Source: Burkholderiales bacterium (GTDB taxonomy: Bacteria > Pseudomonadota > Gammaproteobacteria > Burkholderiales > Burkholderiaceae_E). From it: DNA of 64,000 nt. This document shows positions 19,142-28,929 of this stretch, one piece after another. The stretch spans positions 20,954 through 84,953 of the forward strand of contig JAPLQE010000046.1 of assembly GCA_026399835.1 (NCBI GenBank), given 5' to 3'. The notes beneath the pieces were generated by a model, which made no database searches, was not told where the DNA came from, and worked only from the letters and a program-made list of their open reading frames with translations. The translations under genes were made by a program, and so were the position numbers. The stretch's first letter is position 1, and each line of letters begins with the position of its first letter.

Positions 19142-20637
19142 GCGCCTGGCACGAGCGGCCCCTCGCCGACCTGCGTCGCGCCCTCGACACCGGCGAGACC
19201 ACCGCCGTCGCGCTCGCCGACCACTTCCTCGGCCGCATCGCGACCTCTACCCTGAACGCGTTCATCGACGTGCGCCCCGACGCGACGCTCGAAGCGGCCC
19301 GCTCGGCCGACGAGCGGCTCGCCCGTGGCGAGCGCGCACCGCTGCTGGGCGTGCCGATCGCCCACAAGGACGTCTTCGCGACACGCGGCTGGCGCTCCAC
19401 CGCCGGCTCGCGGATGCTGGCGGACTACGTCAGCCCGTTCGACGCGACGGTCGTCGAGCGGCTCGCGGCCGCCGGCGCGGTATGCCTCGGCAAGACCAAC
19501 TGCGACGAGTTCGCGATGGGCTCGTCGAACGAGCACTCGTTCTTCGGCCCGGTCCGCAATCCCTGGGACCGCGCGGCCATCCCGGGCGGGTCCTCGGGCG
19601 GCTCGGCGGCGGCGGTGGCCGCGGGCCTCGCGCCGCTGGCCACCGGCACCGACACCGGCGGCTCGGTGCGCCAGCCGGCGGCGATGTGCGGCATCACCGG
19701 CATCAAGCCCACCTACGGGCGGGTGTCGCGCTTCGGGATGATCGCGTACGCCTCCAGCCTCGACCAGGCCGGCGCGTTCGGCGCGTCGGCCGCCGAGTGC
19801 GCCGCGCTGCTGGGCGCGATGTCGGGATTCGACCCGAGGGACTCGACCAGCGTCGACCGGCCCGCCGACGACCACGCCGCCGGGCTCGCCGGCTCGCCGA
19901 CGCCCGCCGGGCGGGGCGCCGCGCCCGGTCCGTCCACGCCGCTGGCCGGCCTGCGCGTGGGGGTGCCGCGCGAGTTCTTCGGCGAGGGTCTGGCGCCCGA
20001 CGTCGAGGCCGCGGTGCGGTCCGCGCTCGCCACGCTCGAGTCGCTCGGCGCGGTGCTGCGCGAGGTCTCGCTGCCGCGTACCCGCCTCGCCATCCCCGCG
20101 TACTACGTGATCGCACCGGCCGAGGCCTCGAGCAACCTGTCGCGGTTCGACGGCGTGCGCTACGGCCACCGCGCCGCGAACCCCGCCGATCTGCGCGACC
20201 TGTACCGCCGCACCCGCGCCGAGGGCTTCGGCGAGGAGGTCCGGCGGCGGATCCTGGTCGGCACCTACGTGCTGTCGCACGGCTACTACGACGCCTACTA
20301 CCTGCAGGCCCAGAAGCTGCGGCGCCTGATCGCCGAGGACTTCGCCGCGGTGTTCGGGCAGGTCGACGTGATCGCGGGCCCGGTGTCCCCGACGGTGGCC
20401 TGGGACCTGGGCGAGCGGGCCGACGATCCGGTGCGCGACTACCTGGCCGATGTCTACACGCTGGGCACCTCGCTCGCCGGCCTGCCCGGCCTGTCGATGC
20501 CGGCGGGCTTCGGCGATCGGGGTCGGCCGGTCGGCCTGCAGCTGATCGGCGACCGGTTCCAGGAGACGCGCCTGCTCGCGGTCGCGGACCGCTTCCAGCA
20601 GGCGACGGACTGGCACCGGCGGCGCCCGCCCGAATGA
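19138..20637 (+). CDS. gatA: Asp/Glu-tRNA amidotransferase subunit A (amidase)
   Basis: GatA hydrolyses glutamine and supplies ammonia to GatB. The 499-residue protein belongs to the amidase signature family and keeps the Ser-cisSer-Lys triad: Lys77 (PIAHKD), Ser152 (in [10 protein letters not shown]) and Ser176 (in TGGSVRQPA). A Pro/Ala/Gly-rich insert near residues 245-262 is a small local oddity. The ATG overlaps the gatC stop, and the stop overlaps the next gene's ATG, so gatC, gatA and the lipoprotein gene are coupled. Confidence 0.97.
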   Translation: MSAWHERPLADLRRALDTGETTAVALADHFLGRIATSTLNAFIDVRPDATLEAARSADERLARGERAPLLGVPIAHKDVFATRGWRSTAGSRMLADYVSPFDATVVERLAAAGAVCLGKTNCDEFAMGSSNEHSFFGPVRNPWDRAAIPGGSSGGSAAAVAAGLAPLATGTDTGGSVRQPAAMCGITGIKPTYGRVSRFGMIAYASSLDQAGAFGASAAECAALLGAMSGFDPRDSTSVDRPADDHAAGLAGSPTPAGRGAAPGPSTPLAGLRVGVPREFFGEGLAPDVEAAVRSALATLESLGAVLREVSLPRTRLAIPAYYVIAPAEASSNLSRFDGVRYGHRAANPADLRDLYRRTRAEGFGEEVRRRILVGTYVLSHGYYDAYYLQAQKLRRLIAEDFAAVFGQVDVIAGPVSPTVAWDLGERADDPVRDYLADVYTLGTSLAGLPGLSMPAGFGDRGRPVGLQLIGDRFQETRLLAVADRFQQATDWHRRRPPE

Positions 20638-21134
20638 CACCGGCGGCGCGGCGCCCGGGGGCGGACCGCAGGCGACGTCCGTCCGTCGTCGCACCCGCCG
20701 TGATCGCGGCGCTCTCGGCCGTGCTGGCGGTGGCCGGCTGCGCGAGCGGCGGCGGCGGCGCGAGGCCCGCGCCGATCGCGGACCGGGCGATCGACCTTGC
20801 GGGCCGGTGCGCCCAGACCGAGGAGGACGGCTTCCGGGAGGACGCCAGCCTGGTGGTGCGCGCCAACCGGGTCGAGGCGCTGCGCTGGGAGCTGTGGGTC
20901 GGCAGGCGCGGAAGTTGCCGGTTCGAGCTCGCCGAGTTCACCCAGGTGCGCAGCCGCCCGTCGATCGAGCTGGCCGCGCGCGACGGCAGCGCCTGCAGGC
21001 TGATGGTCTGGCAGGAGCCGAGGCGCGTGACGCTGGCCCATGCCGGCTGCGAGGCCCGCTGCACCGCGGGCATCTACGACGAGGCGTGGCCGGTGATGTT
21101 CGAGCCGCGCGACGGCAGCTGTGCCACGAGATGA
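20634..21134 (+). CDS. Small lipoprotein of unknown function inserted between gatA and gatB
   Basis: This 166-residue protein is not recognised. It has an Arg-rich N-terminus, a hydrophobic stretch and a lipobox ending in VAGC (Cys36), followed by a Gly/Ser linker. It is therefore probably an envelope lipoprotein. The mature part has several Cys ([32 protein letters not shown]) that could form disulphides, and a beta-rich pattern. It overlaps gatA by 4 bp and precedes gatB by 10 bp, so it is made with the tRNA amidotransferase. No functional link to that enzyme is apparent. Confidence 0.7.
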   Translation: MTPAARRPGADRRRRPSVVAPAVIAALSAVLAVAGCASGGGGARPAPIADRAIDLAGRCAQTEEDGFREDASLVVRANRVEALRWELWVGRRGSCRFELAEFTQVRSRPSIELAARDGSACRLMVWQEPRRVTLAHAGCEARCTAGIYDEAWPVMFEPRDGSCATR

Positions 21135-21144
21135 AGAGGATGCG

Positions 21145-22638
21145 ATGACAGCTTGGGAAGTCGTGATCGGGCTGGAGACGCACGTCCAGCTCGCCACCCG
21201 CTCGAAGATCTTCTCGGGCGCGTCGACCGCGTTCGGTGCGCCGCCGAACACGCAGGCCGGCCCGGTGGACCTGGCGCTGCCCGGCGTGCTGCCGGTGTTC
21301 AATGCCGCCGCGCTCGACTGCGCGGTGAAGTTCGGCCTGGCGGTCGGCGCGCAGATCGCGCCGCGCTCGGTGTTCGCGCGCAAGAACTACTTCTATCCGG
21401 ACCTGCCCAAGGGCTACCAGATCAGCCAGTACGAGATCCCGGTGGTGCAGGGCGGATCGCTGCCGATCGTCTGGGAGCAGGGCGGCGAGCCGCGCGAGCG
21501 CGTCGTGCGACTGACCCGCGCGCACCTCGAGGAGGATGCCGGCAAGTCGCTGCACGAGGACGCCATGCGCGCGCTCGGCGGCGCCGCGCTCGCCGGCATG
21601 TCGGGCATCGACCTGAACCGCGCGGGCACGCCGCTGCTCGAGATCGTCACCGAGCCCGACATGCGCTCCTCGACCGAGGCGGTGGCCTACGCACGCGCGC
21701 TGCACGGCCTGGTGACCTGGCTCGGCATCTGCGACGGCAACATGCAGGAAGGCTCGTTCCGCTGCGACGCGAACGTCTCGGTGCGCCCGGTCGGGCAGGC
21801 CGAGTTCGGCACGCGCTGCGAGATCAAGAACCTCAACTCGTTCCGCTTCATGCAGCAGGCGATCGAGTACGAGGTGCGCCGGCAGGTCGAGCTGATCGAG
21901 GACGGCGGGCGCGTCGTGCAGGAGACGCGCCTCTACGATCCCGACCGCGACGAGACCCGCTCGATGCGCTCCAAGGAGGATGCGCACGACTACCGCTACT
22001 TCCCCGATCCGGACCTGCCGCCGCTGGTGGTCGAGCCGGCGCTCGTCGAGCGCATCCGCGCGGGGCTGCCCGAGCTGCCCGGCGCCATGCGCGAGCGGCT
22101 GCAGCGCGACCTCGGCCTGTCGGCGTACGACGCGGTGACGCTGACCTCGAGCCGGGCGGTCGCCGGCTACTTCGAGGACACGGTCGCGGCGCTCCCGGAC
22201 GCGGCCGCGCAGGCCAAGCTCGCCGCGAACTGGACGATGGGCGAGGTGGCCGCGCGCCTGAACCGCGAGGGCCTGGAGATCGGCGCCTGCCCGGTCTCGC
22301 CGGTGCAGCTCGCCGCGCTGATCGGGCGCATCGCCGACGGCACGGTCTCCGGCAAGATCGCCCGCGAGGTGTTCGCGGTGATCTGGGACGAGCGGCGCAC
22401 CGAGCCGGATGCGGCCGACCGTGTGATCGAGGCGAAGGGCCTGAAGCAGATCAGCGACACCGGCGCGCTCGAGAAGATCGTCGCCGAGGTGCTCGCCGCG
22501 AATCCGAAGTCGGTCGAGGAGTTCCGCGCCGGCAAGGAGAAGGCCTTCAACGCGCTGGTCGGGCAGGCGATGAAGGCGACGAAGGGCAAGGCCAACCCGC
22601 AGCAGGTGAACGACCTGCTGCGCAGGAAGCTCGGCTGA
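21145..22638 (+). CDS. gatB: Asp/Glu-tRNA amidotransferase subunit B
   Basis: GatB binds the mischarged tRNA, phosphorylates its side chain and transfers ammonia to it. The 497-residue product has the signature [13 protein letters not shown] at the N-terminus, then [19 protein letters not shown] and [10 protein letters not shown], and the C-terminal YqeY-like tail ending [11 protein letters not shown]. The start ATG at 21145 follows a purine-rich stretch. It completes the gatCAB set needed where AsnRS or GlnRS is missing or supplemented. Confidence 0.97.
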   Translation: MTAWEVVIGLETHVQLATRSKIFSGASTAFGAPPNTQAGPVDLALPGVLPVFNAAALDCAVKFGLAVGAQIAPRSVFARKNYFYPDLPKGYQISQYEIPVVQGGSLPIVWEQGGEPRERVVRLTRAHLEEDAGKSLHEDAMRALGGAALAGMSGIDLNRAGTPLLEIVTEPDMRSSTEAVAYARALHGLVTWLGICDGNMQEGSFRCDANVSVRPVGQAEFGTRCEIKNLNSFRFMQQAIEYEVRRQVELIEDGGRVVQETRLYDPDRDETRSMRSKEDAHDYRYFPDPDLPPLVVEPALVERIRAGLPELPGAMRERLQRDLGLSAYDAVTLTSSRAVAGYFEDTVAALPDAAAQAKLAANWTMGEVAARLNREGLEIGACPVSPVQLAALIGRIADGTVSGKIAREVFAVIWDERRTEPDAADRVIEAKGLKQISDTGALEKIVAEVLAANPKSVEEFRAGKEKAFNALVGQAMKATKGKANPQQVNDLLRRKLG

Positions 22639-22648
22639 GGCGCCGGCG

Positions 22649-23113
22649 ATGCGCGTTCGCCGCCGTGGGCTGATGCTCGGTGCGGCCGCCGGCGCGCTGC
22701 TGGCGGCCTGCACCGCGCCGCTCCCGCTCGATGCCCCGCCGGTCTCGGAGCTGCCCGCGCCGGTGCCGGACTGGATCGCGCTGCGGGTCGGCGAGGCCGA
22801 CGATGGGCGCCGCGTCGAGCTGCCGGTCGGCGACTCGATCGCGGTGGCCGTGCGCGTGCCTTCGGCCGCGGGCCTGGGCTGGATCGTGGTCGGTCAGCCG
22901 CCGGTGCTGGTGCAGACCGGCCGCTACAGCGCTCCGGTCTGGCCGCCGGGCGCGCCGGGCAGCGCCGCGCTGCCGACGCCGCTGTGGCAGGTGTTCGTCT
23001 TCGAGGCCCGTCGCGTCGGCGAGGGCGAGCTCGCGTTCGAGCTCGACGGCGCCGCGGGTGCCTCCCGGGCGCGCCGTCTGGGCATCCGGGTGGCGGTGGT
23101 GCCGGCGCGCTGA
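22649..23113 (+). CDS. Lipoprotein with chagasin-like (inhibitor family I42) fold
   Basis: The 154-residue product begins with a lipoprotein signal (LLAAC, Cys21). The mature sequence has features of the I42/chagasin cysteine-protease inhibitors: a GLGW loop in the position of the family GYxW, a Gly/Ala/Pro-rich loop, and a C-terminal VFEARRVGEGELAFEL strand like the family's FxAxxxGxxxLxF. The match is by eye and weak in the first loop, which lacks NPTTG. It lies 10 bp after gatB and may be read with it. Confidence 0.5.
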   Translation: MRVRRRGLMLGAAAGALLAACTAPLPLDAPPVSELPAPVPDWIALRVGEADDGRRVELPVGDSIAVAVRVPSAAGLGWIVVGQPPVLVQTGRYSAPVWPPGAPGSAALPTPLWQVFVFEARRVGEGELAFELDGAAGASRARRLGIRVAVVPAR

Positions 23114-23241
23114 GCGGGCACGCTTCCCGGCCCGTGACGACACGGGGCGATCGGGCACGACGATTGCTGGCACTCCGGTTCGAGCACCTCGACACCGGAG
23201 CAGCCGTGAGCAGACGTACCGACCCGGCGGGCCGCGCGGAT

Positions 23242-23928
23242 TCAGGTCCGGCCGGTGACGCCGTAGCGCGTGCGGTAGGCCGCGATCGCGTCGCGGTGCG
23301 CGCGGTGCGGCGCCGCATGCGCGTCGGCCGCATCGAGGAACCCGAGCAGGTCCTCGAGGGAGGCGATCGACAGCACCGGGATGCCGTAGAGCCGCGCGAC
23401 CTCCTGGGTGGCCGAGGTCGCGGTGGGCGCGTCGGCGGTGCCGCCGCGCTCCTGGCGGTCGAGGGCGATCAGCACCGCGGCCGGCGTCGCGCCCTGCGCA
23501 CGGATCAGTTCCACCGACTCGCGCACCGACGTGCCCGCCGAGATCACGTCGTCGACGATGACCACGCGGCCCCTGAGCGGCGCGCCCACCAGCAGGCCGC
23601 CCTCGCCGTGGTCCTTCGCCTCCTTGCGGTTGAACGCGAAGGACACGTTGCGGCCCGCGGCCGCGAGCGCCACCGCGGTGCTCGAGGCGAGCGTGATGCC
23701 CTTGTAGGCCGGCCCGAAGAGCATGTCGAAGCCGCACTCGCCCTCGCGCTCGGCACGCAGCAGGCGCTGCGCGTAGAAGCCCGCGAGCGCGCCGAGCCGC
23801 TCGCCGTCGTCGAAGAGCCCGGCGTTGAAGAAGTAGGGCGACTCCCGGCCCGCCTTCGTGCGGAAGCTGCCGAATCGCAACACGCCGGCGCCCAGCGCGA
23901 AGCGGATAAACTGCTGACGCTCGTCCAT
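23242..23928 (-). CDS. pyrE: Orotate phosphoribosyltransferase
   Basis: PyrE joins orotate and PRPP to make OMP in pyrimidine synthesis. The 228-residue product has the type I PRPP-binding motif [13 protein letters not shown] and the FGPAYKGI and [13 protein letters not shown] loops with the catalytic Lys and flexible hood residues. The start is the ATG at 23928. Only 19 bp separate it from the divergent exonuclease III start, so promoter elements must lie inside the coding regions. Confidence 0.96.
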   Translation of the reverse strand: MDERQQFIRFALGAGVLRFGSFRTKAGRESPYFFNAGLFDDGERLGALAGFYAQRLLRAEREGECGFDMLFGPAYKGITLASSTAVALAAAGRNVSFAFNRKEAKDHGEGGLLVGAPLRGRVVIVDDVISAGTSVRESVELIRAQGATPAAVLIALDRQERGGTADAPTATSATQEVARLYGIPVLSIASLEDLLGFLDAADAHAAPHRAHRDAIAAYRTRYGVTGRT

Positions 23929-23947
23929 GGGCCGCGACTCTACCACC

Positions 23948-24724
23948 ATGCTCCGCATCGTCTCCCTGAACCTCAACGGCATCCGATCGGCCTGCCGCAA
24001 GGGCTTCCTCGACTGGATCGCGGCGCAGGATGCCGACGTGGTCTGCGTGCAGGAGGTCAAGGCGCACGACGCCGACCTCGACGACACGATGCGCGCGCTC
24101 GGGCCGGGCACCGGGCACTTCCATTTCGCGCAGCAGAAGGGCTACAGCGGCGTCGGCCTCTACGCCCGGCGCGCGCCGCGCTCGACCCGCATGGGGTTCG
24201 GCTGCGAGGAGTTCGACGCCGAGGGCCGCTACGTCGAGGCGGACTTCGGACCGTACACGGTGATCTCGGTCTACGTGCCCTCGGGCGCGTCCTCGCCCGA
24301 GCGGCTGGCCGCGAAGTTCCGCTTCATGGAGCGCTTCGAGCGTCACCTGATCGAGCTCCGCTCGAGCGGCCGCGAGGTGGTGCTCTGCGGCGACTGGAAC
24401 GTCGCCCACAAGGAGATCGACCTGCGCAACTGGAAGAGCAACCGGAAGAACTCCGGCTTCCTTCCGGAGGAGCGCGCCTGGCTCACGCGTCTGTTCGACG
24501 ATCACGGCTGGGTCGACGTCTTTCGCCGCCTCGACGAGGCGCCCGAGCGCTACACCTGGTGGAGCAACCGCGGCCAGTCCTGGGCGAAGAACGTGGGCTG
24601 GCGGCTGGATTACCAGATCGCGACCCCCGGCCTCGCCCAGTCGGCGACGCGTGCCGAGATCTACACCGCGCAGCGTTTCTCCGACCACGCGCCGCTGACG
24701 ATCGACTACTCGATCGCGGCCTGA
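23948..24724 (+). CDS. xthA: Exodeoxyribonuclease III / AP endonuclease
   Basis: This DNA-repair enzyme cuts at abasic sites and degrades 3' ends. The 258-residue product has all landmarks of the exonuclease III/EEP family: [16 protein letters not shown] with the metal-binding Glu, [18 protein letters not shown] with catalytic Asp and Asn, and the C-terminal SDHAPL with the catalytic His. The start ATG at 23948 was preferred to a GTG seven codons upstream because the family begins directly with this strand. Confidence 0.95.
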   Translation: MLRIVSLNLNGIRSACRKGFLDWIAAQDADVVCVQEVKAHDADLDDTMRALGPGTGHFHFAQQKGYSGVGLYARRAPRSTRMGFGCEEFDAEGRYVEADFGPYTVISVYVPSGASSPERLAAKFRFMERFERHLIELRSSGREVVLCGDWNVAHKEIDLRNWKSNRKNSGFLPEERAWLTRLFDDHGWVDVFRRLDEAPERYTWWSNRGQSWAKNVGWRLDYQIATPGLAQSATRAEIYTAQRFSDHAPLTIDYSIAA

Positions 24725-24896
24725 GCGGGCCGCGAGCCGCCCGCGCACGTTGCTCCGTCGCCCCGGGGCCGGGGCCCGGCCGACGCTCGTCCCCCCGATT
24801 CCCGCGTTCGTCGGGCAGGACCGCCCCAAACGGCCGCCGCCGCCCGGCGCGCGCTTACTCTGCGCCGACCCCATTTGCACTTTGGCGGAGATTCAC

Positions 24897-26219
24897 ATGC
24901 GACACGCGAGATTCGGACGGACCGTGCTTCTGGCGTCCTGTCTGGTGGCCCTGACCGCGTGCGGCGGCGGCGACACGACCCAGACCGGCGACGGCTCGGC
25001 GGCCACCGCAGACGCGGCCGCCACGGCCGCTGCCGCAGCCGCAGCCGCCTCGTCCCCGACGGGTAGCCCGACGGGCACCCCGACGGGCACCCCGACGGGC
25101 ACCTCTTCCGCGCCGGCGTCGTCGCCGGCGCCTGCGCCTGCACCGGCCGGATCGCTGGCGCCGGTCGCGCCCAAGACCGTCGTTCTGAACACCTCCCTGC
25201 AGTCGCCCTGGGGCATGACCTTCCTGCCCGACGGCCGGATGCTGGTCACGCAGCGCGGCGGCAGCCTGGTCATCCTGTCGGCCGACGGCCGCAGCGTGGC
25301 GGCGACGGTCAGCGGCGTGCCCGCGGTCAGCACGGCCGGGCAGGGCGGTCTGCTCGACGTCGTGCTGGACCCGGATTTCGCGGCCACGCCCTGGGTCTAC
25401 TTCTCCTTCGCGGAGCCGGGCACCGGCAGCGAGGCCGGCATGGTGGGCACCGCGGTCGGCCGCGGGCGCCTCGTTGGCACGAGCCTGCAGGACGTGGCGG
25501 TGATCTTCCGGCAGGTCCCGAAGGTCGCCGACTCGGGCGTGCATTTCGGCAGCCGCATGGCATTCCGGTCCGACAAGACGCTGTTCGTGACCCTCGGCGA
25601 GCGCGGGCAGGGCAGCCCCGCGCAGGACGTCGCCACCTCGCTCGGCAAGGTGGTCCGGATCAACCGCGACGGCTCCATTCCAGCGGGCAACGCGTCGCCC
25701 CCGGGCGGGCGGCCCAGCCTGTGGAGCTGGGGCCACCGCAACCCGCAGGGTGCGGCCGTGCATCCCGAGACCGGGGCGCTGTGGGTCAACGAGCACGGCC
25801 CGCAGGGCGGCGACGAACTCAACATCGTGACCGTCGGCGGCAACTACGGCTGGCCGAACGTCAGCTACGGCTGCCAGTACGGCGATCCGGTGGGCAACGG
25901 CTGCGCGATCGGCGGCGGGCAGCACGCCCCGGCGTACATCGAGCCGATCAGCACCTGGACGCCGACCTCGGTCGCGCCCGCCGGCCTGATCTTCTACACC
26001 GCCACCAAGTTCCCCCAGTGGCGCGGGAACATCTTCTTCGGCGCGCTCGCCGGCACGGCGCTCTGGCGCGTGCAGCTCGACACGGCCGGCCGCCGCGAGG
26101 TCGCCCGCGAGCGACTGTTCGCCTCGCTCGGCGAGCGCATCCGCGAGGTCCAGCAGGGCCCCGACGGCTACCTCTACCTGCTGACCGACAGCGGCAAGCT
26201 GATCCAGGTCCGCGACTGA
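24897..26219 (+). CDS. Aldose sugar dehydrogenase, PQQ-dependent soluble-GDH family lipoprotein
   Basis: The family oxidises aldoses in the periplasm using PQQ. The 440-residue product starts at ATG 24897 with a lipoprotein signal (LVALTACGGG, Cys22), then a low-complexity Ala/Ser/Pro/Thr-Gly linker to about residue 90, then the six-bladed propeller. Motifs include QSPWGMTFLPDGRML, GHRNPQG and NEHGPQGGDELN, the last holding conserved cofactor/calcium residues. The linker contains four PTG(S/T) repeats. It ends head-on to the M48 protease with a shared terminator. Confidence 0.88.
   Translation: MRHARFGRTVLLASCLVALTACGGGDTTQTGDGSAATADAAATAAAAAAAASSPTGSPTGTPTGTPTGTSSAPASSPAPAPAPAGSLAPVAPKTVVLNTSLQSPWGMTFLPDGRMLVTQRGGSLVILSADGRSVAATVSGVPAVSTAGQGGLLDVVLDPDFAATPWVYFSFAEPGTGSEAGMVGTAVGRGRLVGTSLQDVAVIFRQVPKVADSGVHFGSRMAFRSDKTLFVTLGERGQGSPAQDVATSLGKVVRINRDGSIPAGNASPPGGRPSLWSWGHRNPQGAAVHPETGALWVNEHGPQGGDELNIVTVGGNYGWPNVSYGCQYGDPVGNGCAIGGGQHAPAYIEPISTWTPTSVAPAGLIFYTATKFPQWRGNIFFGALAGTALWRVQLDTAGRREVARERLFASLGERIREVQQGPDGYLYLLTDSGKLIQVRD
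25056..25103 (+). repeat. 12-bp tandem repeat, 4 copies, encoding PTG(S/T)
   Basis: Four adjacent 12-mers (CCGACGGGTAGC once, then CCGACGGGCACC three times) encode PTGS-PTGT-PTGT-PTGT in the linker of the sugar dehydrogenase. A change in copy number would lengthen the linker without a frameshift. Confidence 0.9.
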
Positions 26220-26230
26220 TCGCAGGCCCC

Positions 26231-26265
26231 GCGACGCTCCGGGCCGCGGCGGCCCGGGGCGTCGC
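26231..26265. terminator. Bidirectional hairpin between convergent genes
   Basis: A 16-bp stem (26231-26246 with 26250-26265, one G-T wobble) and a 3-nt loop lie between the stops of the sugar dehydrogenase and the M48 protease genes. It is symmetric enough to end transcription from both sides. There is no flanking T-run. Confidence 0.6.
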
Positions 26266-26268
26266 CGA

Positions 26269-27267
26269 TCACTTGATCGGCGGACCCCAGTTCGACGCGT
26301 AGGGCGGCAGCGCCTCTGGCGCGACACCCTGGGCGCGCGCGTACAGCGGCATCACCTTCGGGAGCGCCGCGCCGATCGTGTCGATCCGCGTGGCGTGCGC
26401 CGGGTGGGTCGACAGGAACTGCGGCGGCTGGCCCTGGCCGCCGGCCAGCGACGACATCTTCTGCCACAGCTTGATCGCGGCACGCGGGTCGTAGCCGGCG
26501 CGCGCGGCGATGTCCATGCCGACGAGGTCGGCCTCGGCCTCGTCGCCGCGGCTGAACTTGAGCAGCGTCAGCTGCGAGGCGCCCGAGGCGAGCTGCCCGC
26601 CCAGGTCGCCGTAGCCGAGGATCTGGGAGAAGACCGAGGCCCCGACGGTGGCGATCTGAGCGAGCCGCGCCTGCCCCTCGCGCTCGCGGCCGTGCTCGAG
26701 CAGCGCGTGCGCCATCTCGTGGCCCATGATCATCGCGATCTCGTCGTCGGTGAGCCTGAGCCGGTCGATGATGCCGGTGTAGAACGCGATCTTGCCGCCG
26801 GGCATCACGAAGGCGTTCACCTGCTTCGAGCCCAGCAGGTTCACCTCCCAGCGCCAGGCGTCGCTGCGGTCGCTGAAGCGCCGGGAATGGGGGATCAGCC
26901 GCTCGGCGATCGTCTTCAGGCGCAGCAGCGGCGGGTAGTCGGGCGGGGCGAGCGCGCCCTGGGACGAGGCCTGCTTGAGCAGCTGGCCGTACTGCGCCTG
27001 CGCCTGCGCCTCGACCCGCTGCGCGCTCGCCAGCGACGCGATGCGGCTGCGCTGGGGCACCGCGATGCCCTCGTCCTGCGACAGCGCCTCGCGCTTGCGC
27101 GCATCCGCCTGGCCGTCGGGCATCGTGCGCGATGCGGCGGCGCCCGGCTGCTGCGCGCGTGCCTCGCGCGGCGCCGGCACCAGTGCGATGACACAGGCGA
27201 GCACCGCCGCGGCCGCGCGTGCCGCCGCGTGCGCATCGGACCACCACGGGCGAAGCGAGCCGTTCAT
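26269..27267 (-). CDS. M48 family zinc metalloprotease (LoiP/BepA-like)
   Basis: The 332-residue product has an N-terminal signal or anchor sequence ending near ALVPAPREARAQ and a central zinc-protease core with HEMAH in GHEMAHALLEHG. A third ligand is the Glu in GDEAEADLVG, and a later STHPAHATRI motif is typical of M48C proteins. These proteases act in the periplasm on misassembled outer-membrane proteins. The start ATG at 27267 is 83 bp from the divergent ampG gene. Confidence 0.88.
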   Translation of the reverse strand: MNGSLRPWWSDAHAAARAAAAVLACVIALVPAPREARAQQPGAAASRTMPDGQADARKREALSQDEGIAVPQRSRIASLASAQRVEAQAQAQYGQLLKQASSQGALAPPDYPPLLRLKTIAERLIPHSRRFSDRSDAWRWEVNLLGSKQVNAFVMPGGKIAFYTGIIDRLRLTDDEIAMIMGHEMAHALLEHGREREGQARLAQIATVGASVFSQILGYGDLGGQLASGASQLTLLKFSRGDEAEADLVGMDIAARAGYDPRAAIKLWQKMSSLAGGQGQPPQFLSTHPAHATRIDTIGAALPKVMPLYARAQGVAPEALPPYASNWGPPIK

Positions 27268-27350
27268 GGCCGCAGCCTAACAACCCCCGTTCCCGAGCGC
27301 CACCGCGCAGCGTCGCGCGTCCGGACGCGCTGATACACTCGCCCGACCTC

Positions 27351-28820
27351 ATGTCCGCCGCCCGCGCCTCCCTCGCCCCGCTCGCCCAGGTGTTCGCTTC
27401 CGGGCGGATCGCGGCGATGCTCGGCCTCGGCTTCGCGAGCGGGCTGCCGCTGGCGCTGTCCTCGGGCACGCTGCAGGCCTGGCTCACCGTCGAGGGCATC
27501 GACATCAAGACGATCGGCATCTTCGCGCTCGCGGGGCTGCCGTACACCTTCAAGTTCGTCTGGGCGCCGCTGCTCGACCGCTTCGAGCCGCCCTTCCTCG
27601 GCCGGCGCCGCGCCTGGCTGCTGATCACCCAGCTGCTGCTCGCGCTCGCCTGCTTCGGCATGGGCAGCTTCGATCCGAAGACCTCGATCGGCATGCTCGG
27701 CGTGATCGCGGTCTCGATCGCCTTCCTGTCGGCCTCGCAGGACGTGGTGTTCGACGCCTACCGGGCCGACCTGCTCGAGCCCGCCGAGCGCGGGGCGGGC
27801 GCCGCGGTGTCGGTGCTCGGCTACCGCCTGGCGATGCTGGTCTCGGGGGGCCTCGCGCTGATCCTCGCCGACCAGTGGCTGGGCTGGCCGAACACCTTCC
27901 GGGTGATGGGCGTGCTGTTTGTCGTGATGGCGGGCATCACGCTGCTCGCGCCGCGCACGCCGACCGACGACGCGCGCATCCGCAGCGACGCCCGCCGCGA
28001 ATGGCGCGGCTTCGTCGCGATGGTGGTGGCCGGCGGCCTGGCCTGGTGGCTGCTCGACGCCGCGACGCGCGCCCTGCTGCCCGAGCGACCGGACCGCTTC
28101 GCCCGGCTCGGGGCCGACACGGTGGCGCTGATGGGGGCGTTCGGTGCCGCGCTGTGGGCGGCGCGTCGCGCCGGGTTCCCGTCCTTCGTCGAACCCTGGG
28201 ACGCGTTCTTCACGCGTCGCCGCGCGATCGGACTGCTCGCGCTGATCGTGCTCTACAAGCTCGGCGACGCCTTCGCTGGCAGCCTGTCGACCGCCTTCCT
28301 GATCCGCGGCGCCGGCTTCACCGCGACCGAGGTCGGCGCGGTCAACAAGGTGCTGGGGCTGATCGCGACCATCGTCGGGGCGCTCGCCGGCGGCGCGCTG
28401 CTCGCGAAGATCAGCCTGTGGCGGGCCCTGATGTGGTTCGGCGTGCTGCAGGCGGTGTCGAACTTCGGCTACTGGCTGCTGGCGGTCAGCCCCAAGAGCT
28501 ACGCGCTCATGACCGCCGCGATCGGTGTCGAGAACCTGTGTGGCGGGCTCGGCACCGCCGCCTTCGTGGCCTTCCTGATGGCCCTGACCGACAAGCGCTT
28601 CACCGCCGCGCAGTACGCGCTGCTGTCGGCGCTGGCCGCGGTCGGCCGCGTCTACGTCGGGCCGGCCTCGGGCGTGATGGTCGAGGCCTTCGGCTGGCCA
28701 ACCTTCTTCCTGGTCACGGTGGTCGCCGCGCTGCCCGGGCTGGTGCTGCTGTGGATGCTGCGGCGCGACGTGGACGCGCTCGACGCGCCGCCGCCGGGCA
28801 CGGCGACCGACGACGCCTGA
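27351..28820 (+). CDS. ampG: Muropeptide permease AmpG (MFS)
   Basis: AmpG imports anhydro-muropeptides released by wall turnover for recycling. The 489-residue product has about 12-14 membrane helices and the family N-terminus GLGFASGLPLALSSGTLQAW, the loop FVWAPLLDRFEPPFLGRRR and SASQDVVFDAYRADLL. These blocks are diagnostic of AmpG within the MFS. The start ATG lies at 27351. The gene stands near cell-wall-related genes only in a loose sense and appears monocistronic. Confidence 0.9.
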   Translation: MSAARASLAPLAQVFASGRIAAMLGLGFASGLPLALSSGTLQAWLTVEGIDIKTIGIFALAGLPYTFKFVWAPLLDRFEPPFLGRRRAWLLITQLLLALACFGMGSFDPKTSIGMLGVIAVSIAFLSASQDVVFDAYRADLLEPAERGAGAAVSVLGYRLAMLVSGGLALILADQWLGWPNTFRVMGVLFVVMAGITLLAPRTPTDDARIRSDARREWRGFVAMVVAGGLAWWLLDAATRALLPERPDRFARLGADTVALMGAFGAALWAARRAGFPSFVEPWDAFFTRRRAIGLLALIVLYKLGDAFAGSLSTAFLIRGAGFTATEVGAVNKVLGLIATIVGALAGGALLAKISLWRALMWFGVLQAVSNFGYWLLAVSPKSYALMTAAIGVENLCGGLGTAAFVAFLMALTDKRFTAAQYALLSALAAVGRVYVGPASGVMVEAFGWPTFFLVTVVAALPGLVLLWMLRRDVDALDAPPPGTATDDA

Positions 28821-28845
28821 GCCGCGCGGCTGCCGTTCCGCCGCC

Positions 28846-28864
28846 GGCGTGGCCCCGCCACGCC
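28846..28864 (+). terminator. Possible terminator after ampG
   Basis: GGCGTGGC and GCCACGCC form an 8-bp perfect stem with loop CCC. It is followed by C and two T before a promoter-like box. The U-run is poor, so this is tentative. Confidence 0.35.
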
Positions 28865-28869
28865 CCCCT

Positions 28870-28878
28870 TGCTATAGT
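28870..28878 (+). promoter_or_regulatory. Extended -10 promoter for the aminotransferase gene
   Basis: TGCTATAGT is a good extended -10 element (TGnTATAAT). It predicts a transcript start near 28885 and a leader of about 45 nt before the ATG at 28930. No matching -35 is needed for this promoter type, and none is seen. Confidence 0.5.
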
Positions 28879-28929
28879 GGCCGGATCCGTCTGCGCCGAG
28901 CAGCGCGCCCGACCCCCTGGAGCCCCGCC

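Noticed and set aside
24750..24896. Longer N-terminus for the sugar dehydrogenase
   Set aside because: The 49 extra codons are Arg/Pro-rich, and the ATG at 24897 begins a perfect lipoprotein signal.
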